From NCBI GenBank assembly GCA_964511185.1, contig CAZEDU010000147.1, positions 1 to 11,673 on the forward strand: a stretch of DNA of 11,673 nucleotides, given 5' to 3'. This document shows, one piece after another, positions 1-6,604 of this stretch. Position 1 is the first letter of the stretch. Every line of letters starts with the position of its first letter. The stretch is from CAZEDU01 sp964511185. Its GTDB lineage: Bacteria > Myxococcota > Myxococcia > Myxococcales > Myxococcaceae. Below the pieces are notes generated by a model that saw only the letters and a list, made by a program, of their open reading frames with translations, made no database searches and was not told the DNA's origin. The translations under genes and the position numbers were made by a program.

Positions 1-2089
1 GCTCCTGGTAGCTCACCACCGAGAACGGCGGGTTGAACTCGTACTCGAGCAGCTTCCGCACGTACCGGCGAATGTCCATCGCGGTGAGGATCACCGGCCG
101 CTGCGCGGTCGGCGGCAGGTTGCCGCACTCGCTCTTCACCGCCTGAACGATCTCCTGCGCGATGTCGGGCTCGAGCGCCAGGTGCGTCCCGGTCGAGGTG
201 CGCTTGATGGACGTGCGAATCGCCTCTTCGATCTGAGGATCGAGCAAGTAGACGACCAGGGTGTTCGTGCCGCGCGCGTACTTGTGTGAGACGTAGCGCT
301 TGAGCGACGCGCGCACGTGCTCGGTGAGCATCACGTTGTCGGCCTCCACCTGCCCGTGCTCGGCGAGCGCCTGCAGAATGCCGCGCAGGTCGCGGACGGA
401 GATCTCCTCCTCCACCAGCCGGCCGAGGATGTCGGTCAGCTTGAGCACGTTGACGACCTTCGGCACCACCTCTTTGACGATCGCGGGGAACGCCTTCTCG
501 AGCTGGTCGAGCATCGACTGCGCCTCTTGCACGCCGACGAACTCCCGCGCGTTGCGGCGCAGCACCGCGGCCAGGTGCAGGATGATGTAGCCGGGCACGT
601 CCCAGGTGGTGAGGCCCGCCGCCTCGAGCATCTCCTTGTGATGGTCGGGCACCCACGCCGCCGGCTGCCGCGTCGCCGGGTTGATCGCCTCGAAGCCCTG
701 CACGTTCATCAGCTTCAGGCGGTCGACGGTGTCGTTCACCAGGATGTGGTTGAGCGTCGCCTGCCCCGTCACCACCGGCACTTCGTTGATCTGAATCTGG
801 TACGCGCCGGGCGGCAGGTTCGGGTTGCCGCGCGCGCGCACGCCCGGGAAGCGCACGCCCAGCTCGACGAACAGGCCGTCGCGCATGAAGGGAATCAGCT
901 CGTATAGGAAGCGCCCGCCGTCCTGCCGCGAGTCCACGAACGGCACCAGCGCGTCGGACACCTCGAGCACGATCGGCGTGACGACCGGGATGAACAGCTC
1001 CGAGTCGGGGTTGATGGGCTCCTTCGGCCCCGGCTCGATCGCGGGCGGCAGCGCGCCGTCCCCCAGATCCTCCACCGGGCCCAGCCCGCCTTCGTCGAAC
1101 TCGCCCGCGGCGGCCTGCTGGCTCTTGCGGAGCATCAGGAAGCCGCCGGCGCCGGCCGACAACCCCAGCACCAAGAACGGAATCGTCGGCAGCCCGGGAA
1201 TCAGGCCGAGGACGATGAGCATGCCGGCGGCGATGGCGATGGCCTTCGGGTAAGCGGTCAGCTGGACGCTGACGTCCTTGCCCAGGTGCGCGCCTTCCTC
1301 TTCGCCCGCGACGCGCGTCACGATGATGCCGGCGGCGGTCGAGATGAGGATGGCCGGAATCATGCCGACCAACCCGTCGCCGATGGTGAGCAGCGTGTAC
1401 TTCTTCGCCGCGTCGCCGATCTCCATGTTCTTCTGCGTGACGCCGATCACCAAGCCGCCGACGATGTTGACGACGGTGATGATGATGCCGGCGATGGCGT
1501 CGCCCTTGACGAACTTCATCGCGCCGTCCATCGCGCCGAAGAGCGAGCTCTCGCGCTCCAGATCGCGGCGCTTGCGCTTGCCTTCCTCCATGTCGATGGC
1601 GCCCGAGCGCAGGTCCGCGTCGATCGACATCTGCTTGCCGGGCATCGCGTCGAGCGTGAAGCGCGCGGCGACCTCGGCCACGCGCTCGGATCCCTTGGCG
1701 ATGACGATGAAGTTCACCACCACCAGGATGAGGAAGATGACCGCGCCGACCACGTAGTTGCCGCGCACCACGAAGTAACCGAACGCGGTCACCACCTCGC
1801 CCGGGTCGCCCGTGAGCAGAATCAGTCGCGTGGTCGAGACCGTCAGCGACAGGCGGAACATCGTGGTGATGAGCAGCAGCGTGGGGAAGACCGACAGCTT
1901 GAGCGCCGTCGGTACGTACAGCGAGATGAGGAGGATGATCACCGCGAGGCTGATGTTCGTCGTCAGCAGGACGTCCAGCAGCAGCGTCGGGAGTGGGACG
2001 ATCATCATTCCGACGATCGCCACCACCAAGAACGCGAGGACGATGTCGGAGTACCGCTCGAGGCCGCGCTTACCCATGTAGGTCGGCAT
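1..2089 (-). CDS. sctV: SctV (FlhA/LcrD/FHIPEP family) export gate protein, 3' end cut by window edge
   Basis: Inner-membrane export gate protein whose cytosolic domain forms the nonameric ring that receives chaperone-substrate complexes. I translated 696 codons up to the window edge with no stop. The N-terminus is hydrophobic, with several membrane segments: roughly residues 15-58, 68-92, 108-131, 198-217, 235-258 and 285-325. The family hallmarks are present: MFRLSLTVSTTRLIL (about 77-91) and the FHIPEP loop RFTLDAMPGKQMSIDADL (about 143-160). After an acidic linker (about 340-370) the soluble C-terminal domain runs to FSVVSYQE at the edge. SctV proteins usually end within about 10-20 residues of such a motif, so little is missing. 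The start is the ATG at 2089; an in-frame ATG at 2077 is an alternative, and neither has a strong Shine-Dalgarno. It follows a TPR chaperone gene by 49 nt, and that gap holds an inverted repeat. The identification is secure. Confidence 0.96.
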   Translation of the reverse strand, partial: MPTYMGKRGLERYSDIVLAFLVVAIVGMMIVPLPTLLLDVLLTTNISLAVIILLISLYVPTALKLSVFPTLLLITTMFRLSLTVSTTRLILLTGDPGEVVTAFGYFVVRGNYVVGAVIFLILVVVNFIVIAKGSERVAEVAARFTLDAMPGKQMSIDADLRSGAIDMEEGKRKRRDLERESSLFGAMDGAMKFVKGDAIAGIIITVVNIVGGLVIGVTQKNMEIGDAAKKYTLLTIGDGLVGMIPAILISTAAGIIVTRVAGEEEGAHLGKDVSVQLTAYPKAIAIAAGMLIVLGLIPGLPTIPFLVLGLSAGAGGFLMLRKSQQAAAGEFDEGGLGPVEDLGDGALPPAIEPGPKEPINPDSELFIPVVTPIVLEVSDALVPFVDSRQDGGRFLYELIPFMRDGLFVELGVRFPGVRARGNPNLPPGAYQIQINEVPVVTGQATLNHILVNDTVDRLKLMNVQGFEAINPATRQPAAWVPDHHKEMLEAAGLTTWDVPGYIILHLAAVLRRNAREFVGVQEAQSMLDQLEKAFPAIVKEVVPKVVNVLKLTDILGRLVEEEISVRDLRGILQALAEHGQVEADNVMLTEHVRASLKRYVSHKYARGTNTLVVYLLDPQIEEAIRTSIKRTSTGTHLALEPDIAQEIVQAVKSECGNLPPTAQRPVILTAMDIRRYVRKLLEYEFNPPFSVVSYQE

Positions 2090-2097
2090 CTTAGCCC

Positions 2098-2138
2098 GGG
2101 TTTGCGGGGCCGCGCGCTACTTGGACCCTGGCAAACCT
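2098..2138 (-). promoter_or_regulatory. Inverted repeat covering the sctV leader
   Basis: In the 49-nt gap between the 252-aa TPR gene and sctV there is a perfect 7-bp inverted repeat: GGTTTGC at 2099-2105 and GCAAACC at 2131-2137. Weaker G/C pairing continues inside. No U-tract follows on the minus strand, so it does not look like a terminator. It sits just upstream of the sctV start, where the ribosome would load, so a role in translation is possible. This is inference only. Confidence 0.35.
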
Positions 2139-2897
2139 TCAGCCTTTCTTCGCGCGTTTACTCAGGTTGTGGACCATGCGCAGAAGCCGCTTGGCGCGGT
2201 CGACGAAGGGGTCGTCGGGCCGGCCCAGCTCGACCGCTCGGTTCAAGTCGGCCGCCGCGCTCTTCAGCTTGCCCCGGTTGAGCCGGACCTCGCCGCGGTA
2301 CACCAGGGCCGCCAGTTCGTTGGGATCGAGCGTCAGCGCGGCTTCAAAGAGAGCCAACGCGCGGCTCTGGTCGCCGAGCGCGAGGTAGATGGTGCCGAGC
2401 ATCGTGTAAGGAAACGGGTCGGGCGCATCCATGCCCACCAGCTGCTCGAACACCAAGCGGGCTTCTTCCAGACGCCCTTGCTCGAAGAGCTGGTGCCCGA
2501 CCAAGCACGCCTGCGCGAGCTGCTCGGCGCTCACCGGCCCTTTCGGGAGCAGCCGGTCGAGCTCGCCGCCCGGCGCGGCCTTGAGGGCCGGCGTGCGGGT
2601 CGCGAGCGGCGTCTTGCGGCGGCCCTTGCGGCGGTCCGGCTTCGGGGCGCCCGGCAGTCGCGCCAGGGCGCGCGGCGTGCCACGGCGCGGCGGCGTGGGC
2701 GTCGGCTCGGAGATCGGCGTGGCCGTGGTGACGGTCGGGTCGGTGTGGAAGTCGTCCGCGCGGAACTCGGGAATGGTCCGCGCCTCGCTCACCACCGAAG
2801 GCTCACCTACTCGGATCGGCCGCTGCCCCTTGGGGAAATACGTGACCGGGACGCGGGGCTGGTTCTTCGCGTTGCGCTCGCGGTCGGAAGAGGCCAT
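2139..2897 (-). CDS. SycD/LcrH-like TPR chaperone with long N-terminal extension (252 aa)
   Basis: Predicted cytosolic TPR protein of the type III class II chaperone kind. Residues 123-230 form about three TPR-like helix pairs: one starting near QLAQACLVGHQLFEQGRLEEA, a second around PYTMLGTIYLALGDQSRA, and a third around ALVYRGEVRLNRGKL. This core is clearly related to the two other TPR proteins of the locus. Unlike them, and unlike the usual roughly 150-170 aa SycD proteins, it has a tail of about 120 residues rich in Pro, Arg, Thr and Lys (about 14-110), probably disordered. The C-terminus is basic (SKRAKKG). The ATG at 2897 has a GAAGG motif 5 nt upstream. It starts 9 nt after the stop of the 182-aa TPR gene, so the two are probably co-translated. 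In other systems such chaperones bind translocator subunits; no translocator is visible here, so the client is unknown. Confidence 0.85.
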   Translation of the reverse strand: MASSDRERNAKNQPRVPVTYFPKGQRPIRVGEPSVVSEARTIPEFRADDFHTDPTVTTATPISEPTPTPPRRGTPRALARLPGAPKPDRRKGRRKTPLATRTPALKAAPGGELDRLLPKGPVSAEQLAQACLVGHQLFEQGRLEEARLVFEQLVGMDAPDPFPYTMLGTIYLALGDQSRALALFEAALTLDPNELAALVYRGEVRLNRGKLKSAAADLNRAVELGRPDDPFVDRAKRLLRMVHNLSKRAKKG

Positions 2898-2906
2898 CGG
2901 CCTTCG

Positions 2907-3455
2907 TCACTTCTTCTTGAGAGAACCCGACTCACCGGCAGAGTCGAGGAGCTCGAGCGTCGCTTCCGCGAGTGCCCGAGCGCGCGCACTCAACGGGTCA
3001 TCCGCTTTGGGATCCAGCTCAACGGCTTTCTTGAAATCACTCGCCGCTTCGACCGCTCGCCCAGTCCTCAAAAAGACTTCGCCCCGGTTGACGTACGCGG
3101 AGATGTCTTTGGGGTTCAGCTTCAACGCACCGTTCAACGCGACTTCGGCGTTCTCCAGATCGTCTTCGGCCAGATAAACGGCCCCGAGCGCCGTGCGGTA
3201 GTACGACTCCTTCGGATCGAGGGTCGCGAGCCCTTCGAAGATGGTTCGAGCTTCCTTGTGCTTGCCTTGCTCGAACATCTGATAGCCAATGACAGCCATC
3301 TCGAGCATCTCGGGGCCTGTCACCCCGTGTAGCTCTTGGAGCGTCATCTCTCCGCGTACCCATTTCTGCATGCGATCGGGGGCGTAGAGCTGCTGCTCCC
3401 AATTGGCAGCCTCCCCACCCTTCTTCGCACCTGGATCGTTCGGATCTGACGCCAT
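2907..3455 (-). CDS. SycD/LcrH-like TPR chaperone (182 aa)
   Basis: Probable cytosolic class II-type secretion chaperone. About three TPR helix pairs cover residues 48-151, with recognisable repeat features (GYQMFEQGKHKEARTIFEGL, LGAVYLAEDDLENAEVAL, AYVNRGEVFLRTG). Before them is a short lead motif, QKWVRGEMTLQELHG (30-44). The same kind of motif, QKWADGKATLKDVRG, occurs in the 148-aa TPR protein, so these two are the closest pair by domain plan. The C-terminus ends in KKK. The ATG at 3455 lies directly against a G/C-rich hairpin in the upstream gap. Its only purine-rich leader (GGGGG) falls within that stem, so translation may be influenced by the structure. Base composition here and in the 211-aa gene looks visibly less GC-rich than in the export-apparatus genes. 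Chaperone function is inferred from fold and context; the client is not known. Confidence 0.87.
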   Translation of the reverse strand: MASDPNDPGAKKGGEAANWEQQLYAPDRMQKWVRGEMTLQELHGVTGPEMLEMAVIGYQMFEQGKHKEARTIFEGLATLDPKESYYRTALGAVYLAEDDLENAEVALNGALKLNPKDISAYVNRGEVFLRTGRAVEAASDFKKAVELDPKADDPLSARARALAEATLELLDSAGESGSLKKK

Positions 3456-3460
3456 GAATG

Positions 3461-3498
3461 AAACGGGGCCCCCAACACAAAGCTGGAGGCCCCGGTTT
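3461..3498 (-). terminator. G/C-rich hairpin between the 211-aa gene and the 182-aa TPR gene
   Basis: CGGGGCC at 3464-3470 pairs perfectly with GGCCCCG at 3488-3494. After one mismatch the stem adds three more pairs (3472-3474 with 3484-3486). Short A and T runs flank both sides: AAA at 3461-3463 and TTTT at 3495-3499 in plus orientation. Read on the minus strand the trailing run is only three Us, so a partial terminator or attenuator after the 211-aa gene is more likely than a strong stop. It lies immediately upstream of the next start codon and overlaps the only candidate ribosome-binding purines. Confidence 0.45.
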
Positions 3499-3521
3499 TA
3501 GCTGAGCGTAAGCGGCTGAGT

Positions 3522-4157
3522 CTACGGGCGAATATTGCGGATGACCGCCATCGCCATCTCGTTCAGCGACTGAATCATCTGCGAGAGCGACTGAACGCGG
3601 CGGCTGATCGCGGAGACGCGCGCATTCGCGATCGCCTCCTTCTTCGCCGGGCCGTCGGGCATGTCGCTGATGGCGCTCCAGGTCTCGGCGTCCAGCCCGT
3701 ACGGGATGTCCTTGCCGCTCTTGTCCTTCGCCGGCTTCTTGAGGTCAGCGAAGACGTCGGACAAACCATTGTCCTGCGGCGGGAGCGTCGCGGAACCGCT
3801 GCTGCCGTTGCTACCAGCGGTGGCGTTCGCGCGCGTGCTCGCCACCGGACGATCCGCGAACTTCGGAAGCTTCGCCGAGCGAACCGCGCTCTTCACGTCC
3901 GCAAGCGTGATGTCGGTCTTCGAGCCAGGGATCAACTTTCGCAGCGCGGTGAGCGGGCTCTTCACGCGCTTGCCGAAGTCGCCCGGCGCGACGAGCTTGC
4001 CCTGCTTCACGTCGAAGCCGGTCTCGATCAGCTTCTCGAGCTGCGCCTTGATCTTGTTCTTCTCTTCCGGCTTGAGCTTGGCAATCGCCTTACGAACGTC
4101 CGCCGGCAACTTCGCCATGATGCTGTTGAGCTGCGACTTATTGATGCTGACGGCCAT
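3522..4157 (-). CDS. Unrecognised 211-aa protein, candidate secreted component of the T3SS
   Basis: I do not recognise a family. The N-terminal region (1-50) is helical and lysine-rich (LPADVRKAIAKLKPEEKNKI). The middle is a low-complexity Ala/Ser/Gly/Asn/Thr segment (about 103-130). The last 40 residues are predicted to form one amphipathic helix, ending in SLNEMAMAVIRNIRP. No signal peptide, membrane segment or cysteine is seen. The ending loosely resembles the C-terminal helix of T3SS needle subunits (PrgI/MxiH end in AAIIQNFR), although those proteins are only about 80 aa. The start ATG at 4157 is supported by GGAGG with a 7-nt spacer. The gene is set off from its neighbours by a 94-nt gap upstream and a hairpin downstream, which would suit separate, higher expression. 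It lies between TPR chaperone genes, so an exported client is plausible. That this is a real gene is likely; the function is inference. Confidence 0.8.
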   Translation of the reverse strand: MAVSINKSQLNSIMAKLPADVRKAIAKLKPEEKNKIKAQLEKLIETGFDVKQGKLVAPGDFGKRVKSPLTALRKLIPGSKTDITLADVKSAVRSAKLPKFADRPVASTRANATAGSNGSSGSATLPPQDNGLSDVFADLKKPAKDKSGKDIPYGLDAETWSAISDMPDGPAKKEAIANARVSAISRRVQSLSQMIQSLNEMAMAVIRNIRP

Positions 4158-4251
4158 GTGACTGCCTCCAAGAGGGGGAAGAGAGACCCCTGATTAAACG
4201 AATCCGTAGCTGATTATCGAGCGCGGCCGAAAAAGGTTTCCGACCACCGTC
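4158..4251 (-). promoter_or_regulatory. Leader of the 211-aa gene: RBS and possible promoter gap
   Basis: This is the longest non-coding gap in the window and contains its most AT-rich stretch (GATAATCAGCTACGGATTCG and TTTAATCA in minus orientation). GGAGG at 4165-4169, 7 nt before the ATG, is a textbook ribosome binding site. I could not fit a convincing -35/-10 pair with 16-18 nt spacing, nor a sigma-54 GG/GC site. A promoter is therefore suggested only by composition and position. Confidence 0.35.
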
Positions 4252-4698
4252 TCAGCGCCGCGACAGTGTCTGAATCATAGCCGAAACCTTTGAAAACAAA
4301 GGGCTTTCTTTCTTCGAAATCTCGGCCGCCCGACGCAGATCTTCGACCGCTTGCGGCTTTTGCCCCAGCGCCAACTTCACCTCGGCGCGACCGACGTAAG
4401 CCGCCGCGTCGTTGGGATCAAGCTTGAGCGCCACGTCGTACGCCGCGAGCGCGCCCTGCCCGTTCCCCGCGGCTTGCTCCACCACGCCGAGCGCCTTGGC
4501 GAAGTACGGGTCGAGCGGGTTCACCGCGTAGAGCCCCTGAAACAGCGTGCGCGCTTCGTCGATGCGGCCTTGGTAGTAGAAGAAGTAGGCCGTCCGCGCG
4601 ATGGAGTAGAGCTCGTCGTCGCTGTAGCCGCGCACGTCCTTCAACGTCGCCTTGCCGTCGGCCCACTTCTGCAGCTGCGCGGTCAAATCGGCCGCCAC
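4252..4698 (-). CDS. SycD/LcrH-like TPR chaperone (148 aa)
   Basis: Compact TPR protein of a size typical for class II type III chaperones. After the lead motif QKWADGKATLKDVRG (10-24), three TPR helix pairs follow over about 27-130 (AYFFYYQGRIDEARTLFQGL, PYFAKALGVVEQAAGNGQGA, AAYVGRAEVKLALGQ). The segment around ARTLFQGL and PLDPYFAKALG is close to the SycD/LcrH pattern. The start is a GTG at 4698 that overlaps the TAG stop of the upstream 160-aa gene by one base (TAGTG), indicating translational coupling. The frame stays open for over 140 codons further upstream, but that stretch is Arg/Ala/Gly-rich shadow of the 160-aa gene. The coupling makes the 160-aa protein the first candidate for a partner or client. 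Confidence 0.88.
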   Translation of the reverse strand: MAADLTAQLQKWADGKATLKDVRGYSDDELYSIARTAYFFYYQGRIDEARTLFQGLYAVNPLDPYFAKALGVVEQAAGNGQGALAAYDVALKLDPNDAAAYVGRAEVKLALGQKPQAVEDLRRAAEISKKESPLFSKVSAMIQTLSRR

Positions 4699-5180
4699 TA
4701 GTAGCCCTCTTCCTTCTGGGCCTCGCGGACCTTGCGCTGAATGTCGCGAATCTCGTCGTTCAAGCGCGTGACCATCTTCAGCATCGCGGCTTCCCGGCCG
4801 AGCAGCGCCCTCAAGCGCTCGAGGCGGTCGGGCGCCGCCGTCACGCGTCCCAACCCCCGCTCGATGGCCTTGCGCGATTCGTCGTCGGCCCGCTCGGCCA
4901 CCGACTGGAGCCGCGGCTGATCCAGGTAGCCTTCGAGGTCGGCCTCGTGCCCGTCGGGGTGCGGCGGCAAAGGCAGCCGCATCTCGTCCGCCGAGTGCGC
5001 CGGCCCGATGAAGTCGAGCAGCGCGGCCGAAGCGAGCGCGGGGTTCTTCGGGTCGCCCTTCTTCCCCGCCTTCTTCTTCCGGTCGAACTGCGCCGGGTCG
5101 ACCAGCTTCTCGCGCACGCTGCGCGGGCCGCCCCACGGGAACAGCGGTACGCGCGGCGGTGGGTTGTTGATCTTCGCCAT
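4698..5180 (-). CDS. Unrecognised 160-aa protein with C-terminal coiled coil
   Basis: I do not recognise a family. The N-terminus is proline-rich (NPPPRVPLFPWGGPR, 6-20), followed by a basic patch (RKKKAGKKGDPK, 34-45), and a mostly polar middle. The C-terminal part from about 117 to 157 is a strongly heptad-like helix (LERLRALLGREAAMLKMV, then NDEIRDIQRKVREAQKEEG). There is no signal peptide or membrane segment. It begins 26 nt after the FlhB-domain gene and overlaps the 148-aa TPR chaperone gene by one base. A small coiled-coil protein coupled to a TPR protein recalls the YscE/YscG needle co-chaperone pair, but I see no sequence identity to support homology. It could equally be a substrate or an adaptor. 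Codon bias matches its neighbours and the overlaps fit, so the gene itself is likely real. Confidence 0.75.
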   Translation of the reverse strand: MAKINNPPPRVPLFPWGGPRSVREKLVDPAQFDRKKKAGKKGDPKNPALASAALLDFIGPAHSADEMRLPLPPHPDGHEADLEGYLDQPRLQSVAERADDESRKAIERGLGRVTAAPDRLERLRALLGREAAMLKMVTRLNDEIRDIQRKVREAQKEEGY

Positions 5181-5206
5181 GGGTGAGAGCCCATCCTACC
5201 AGAAGC

Positions 5207-5488
5207 TCACTTCTTGTTCCCGTCCGCCTCTTCCTGCTGCAGCGCGTAGACGAAGTTCAAGACCTCGGCCACGGCGTCGTAGAGCTCTTCGGGGATCTCC
5301 TGCCCCACGTCGATGCGGTACAGCGCGTTGGCCAGCGGCACGTTCTTCATCACCGGGACGCCGTACTGCTTGGCGATCTCCCGAATCTTCTCGGCCTTGA
5401 ACTGAAGCCCCTTGGCGACCACACGAGGGGCCTGATCTTTCTCTTTGTCGTACTTCAGCGCGATCGCGATCTCGGGGTCGTCGGCCAT
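5207..5488 (-). CDS. Stand-alone FlhB/SctU C-terminal-domain protein (FlhX-like, 93 aa)
   Basis: The protein consists almost entirely of the cytosolic C-terminal domain of the FlhB/YscU switch family. Residues 5-83 align with SctU from its cleavage site on: DPEIAIALKYDKEKDQAPRV corresponds to NPDHVAVALRYERGKDAAPR. Later matches include VPVMKNVPLANAL versus VAILRNVPLAHAL, and IPEELYDAVAEVLNFVYALQ versus VPEGLYEAVAEVLMFVYGLQ. It has no membrane part and no N-P cleavage pair (D-P-E in place of N-P-x-H), so it is effectively a pre-cleaved C-domain. Free FlhB C-domain proteins called FlhX or YlqH are known beside flagellar genes in several bacteria, where FlhX can partly replace the cleaved FlhB fragment. 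The ATG at 5488 is 12 nt after the sctU stop. It probably arose by partial duplication of sctU, and an exchangeable or competing switch domain is a reasonable inference. Confidence 0.9.
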   Translation of the reverse strand: MADDPEIAIALKYDKEKDQAPRVVAKGLQFKAEKIREIAKQYGVPVMKNVPLANALYRIDVGQEIPEELYDAVAEVLNFVYALQQEEADGNKK

Positions 5489-5500
5489 GAGACCCCTCGA

Positions 5501-6577
5501 CTATACGCGCCCGCCCGGCACGGCGGCGCGCTGCAGCCCGTAGACGAACATCAACACCTCGGCCACCGCCTCGTACAGGCCCTCGGGCACCTCGTCCCCC
5601 TCCTGGAGCGCGAGCAGCGCGTGCGCGAGCGGCACGTTGCGCAGGATGGCGACCTGGTGCTCCCGCGCCACCCGCTTGATCGCCTCCGCCCGGTGATCGA
5701 CGCCCTGGAGCACCACGCGCGGCGCCGCGTCTTTGCCTCGCTCGTACCGAAGCGCCACCGCCACGTGATCGGGGTTGGTCACCACCACGTCGGCGTCCTT
5801 GACCGCCTCCATCTGCTGGCCTTCGAGGATCTCCATGTGCAGCTGCTTGCGCGCTGCCTTGTGGTGCGGATCGCCTTCGCTCTCCTTGTACTCGCGCTTC
5901 ACCTCGTCCTTCGTCATGCGAAGGTCTTTGTAATAGCTGTGTCGCTGGAACCAGACGTCGAAGATCGAGAAGAGCAGGAAGAGGATGCCGATGCGGACGG
6001 TGATGCGAAAGACGAGCTCGGCGAGCACCTCCATCGTCATCGCCGTGTCGCTGCGAATGGTCCCCACCACCAAGGGCAGCGCGTCGCGCACCACCCCGTA
6101 GACCACGTAGGCGGCGATGCTCATCTTGAGCATCGACTTGATGGCCTCGACCAGCTGCTTCTTCGAGACCAGGTTCTTCATGCCCTGAATCGGGTTCAGC
6201 TTCTCGAGCTTGGGCTGCACCACCTGCATCGAGAACAACGGCCCCACCTGAAGGAAGTCGACCAGCCCGCCGATCACCGCGCCGCCCACCGCCACCGGCA
6301 GCGTGAGCATCACCACGGTGGTCACCCCCAACAGCAGCGCCTGCAGCATCGCGCGCTCCAGATCGACCGGGTGCGCGATCTTCTCGAACGTGAAGGCGAA
6401 CACCCCGCGCAGCTCGCTCTCGATGAACGGCCAGAACGCCTTGATCGCGCCCAGGCCCACCAGGAAGACCGCCACGCCGGTCATGTCCCTGCTCTTCCAG
6501 ACCTGACCCTTCTTGCGCGAGTCGTCGATCTTCTTCTGTGTGGGCTCCTCGGTCTTCTCGCCGCTCTGCTCGGCCAT
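5501..6577 (-). CDS. sctU: SctU (FlhB/YscU family) export switch protein
   Basis: Inner-membrane switch protein that changes substrate specificity after autocleavage and interacts with the SctP ruler. Length is 358 aa, normal for the family. The N-terminus EKTEEPTQKKIDDSRKKGQV (7-26) is the family signature. Four hydrophobic segments lie roughly at 33-50, 80-108, 150-170 and 186-208. The cytosolic linker DLRMTKDEVKREYKESEGDP precedes the C-domain. The cleavage motif reads N268-P269-D270-H271 rather than the usual NPTH. The N and P needed for cleavage are kept, so autocleavage is still expected. The ATG at 6577 follows the sctT stop by 27 nt, with GGAG upstream. It heads the sctU plus free C-domain pair. 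Confidence 0.97.
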   Translation of the reverse strand: MAEQSGEKTEEPTQKKIDDSRKKGQVWKSRDMTGVAVFLVGLGAIKAFWPFIESELRGVFAFTFEKIAHPVDLERAMLQALLLGVTTVVMLTLPVAVGGAVIGGLVDFLQVGPLFSMQVVQPKLEKLNPIQGMKNLVSKKQLVEAIKSMLKMSIAAYVVYGVVRDALPLVVGTIRSDTAMTMEVLAELVFRITVRIGILFLLFSIFDVWFQRHSYYKDLRMTKDEVKREYKESEGDPHHKAARKQLHMEILEGQQMEAVKDADVVVTNPDHVAVALRYERGKDAAPRVVLQGVDHRAEAIKRVAREHQVAILRNVPLAHALLALQEGDEVPEGLYEAVAEVLMFVYGLQRAAVPGGRV

Positions 6578-6604
6578 GGCTTTCGATGCTCCGTGCGCAC
6601 CCTT

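Noticed and set aside
4173..4191. AGGGG/CCCCT 5-bp inverted repeat upstream of the 211-aa gene's ribosome site
   Set aside because: The stem is too short and has no U-tract; such pairs occur by chance in sequence of this composition.
4699..5136. Upstream extension of the 148-aa TPR protein to 294 aa
   Set aside because: The added part is an Arg/Ala/Gly-rich shadow of the 160-aa gene; the GTG at 4698 gives a normal SycD-like length and a TAGTG coupling.
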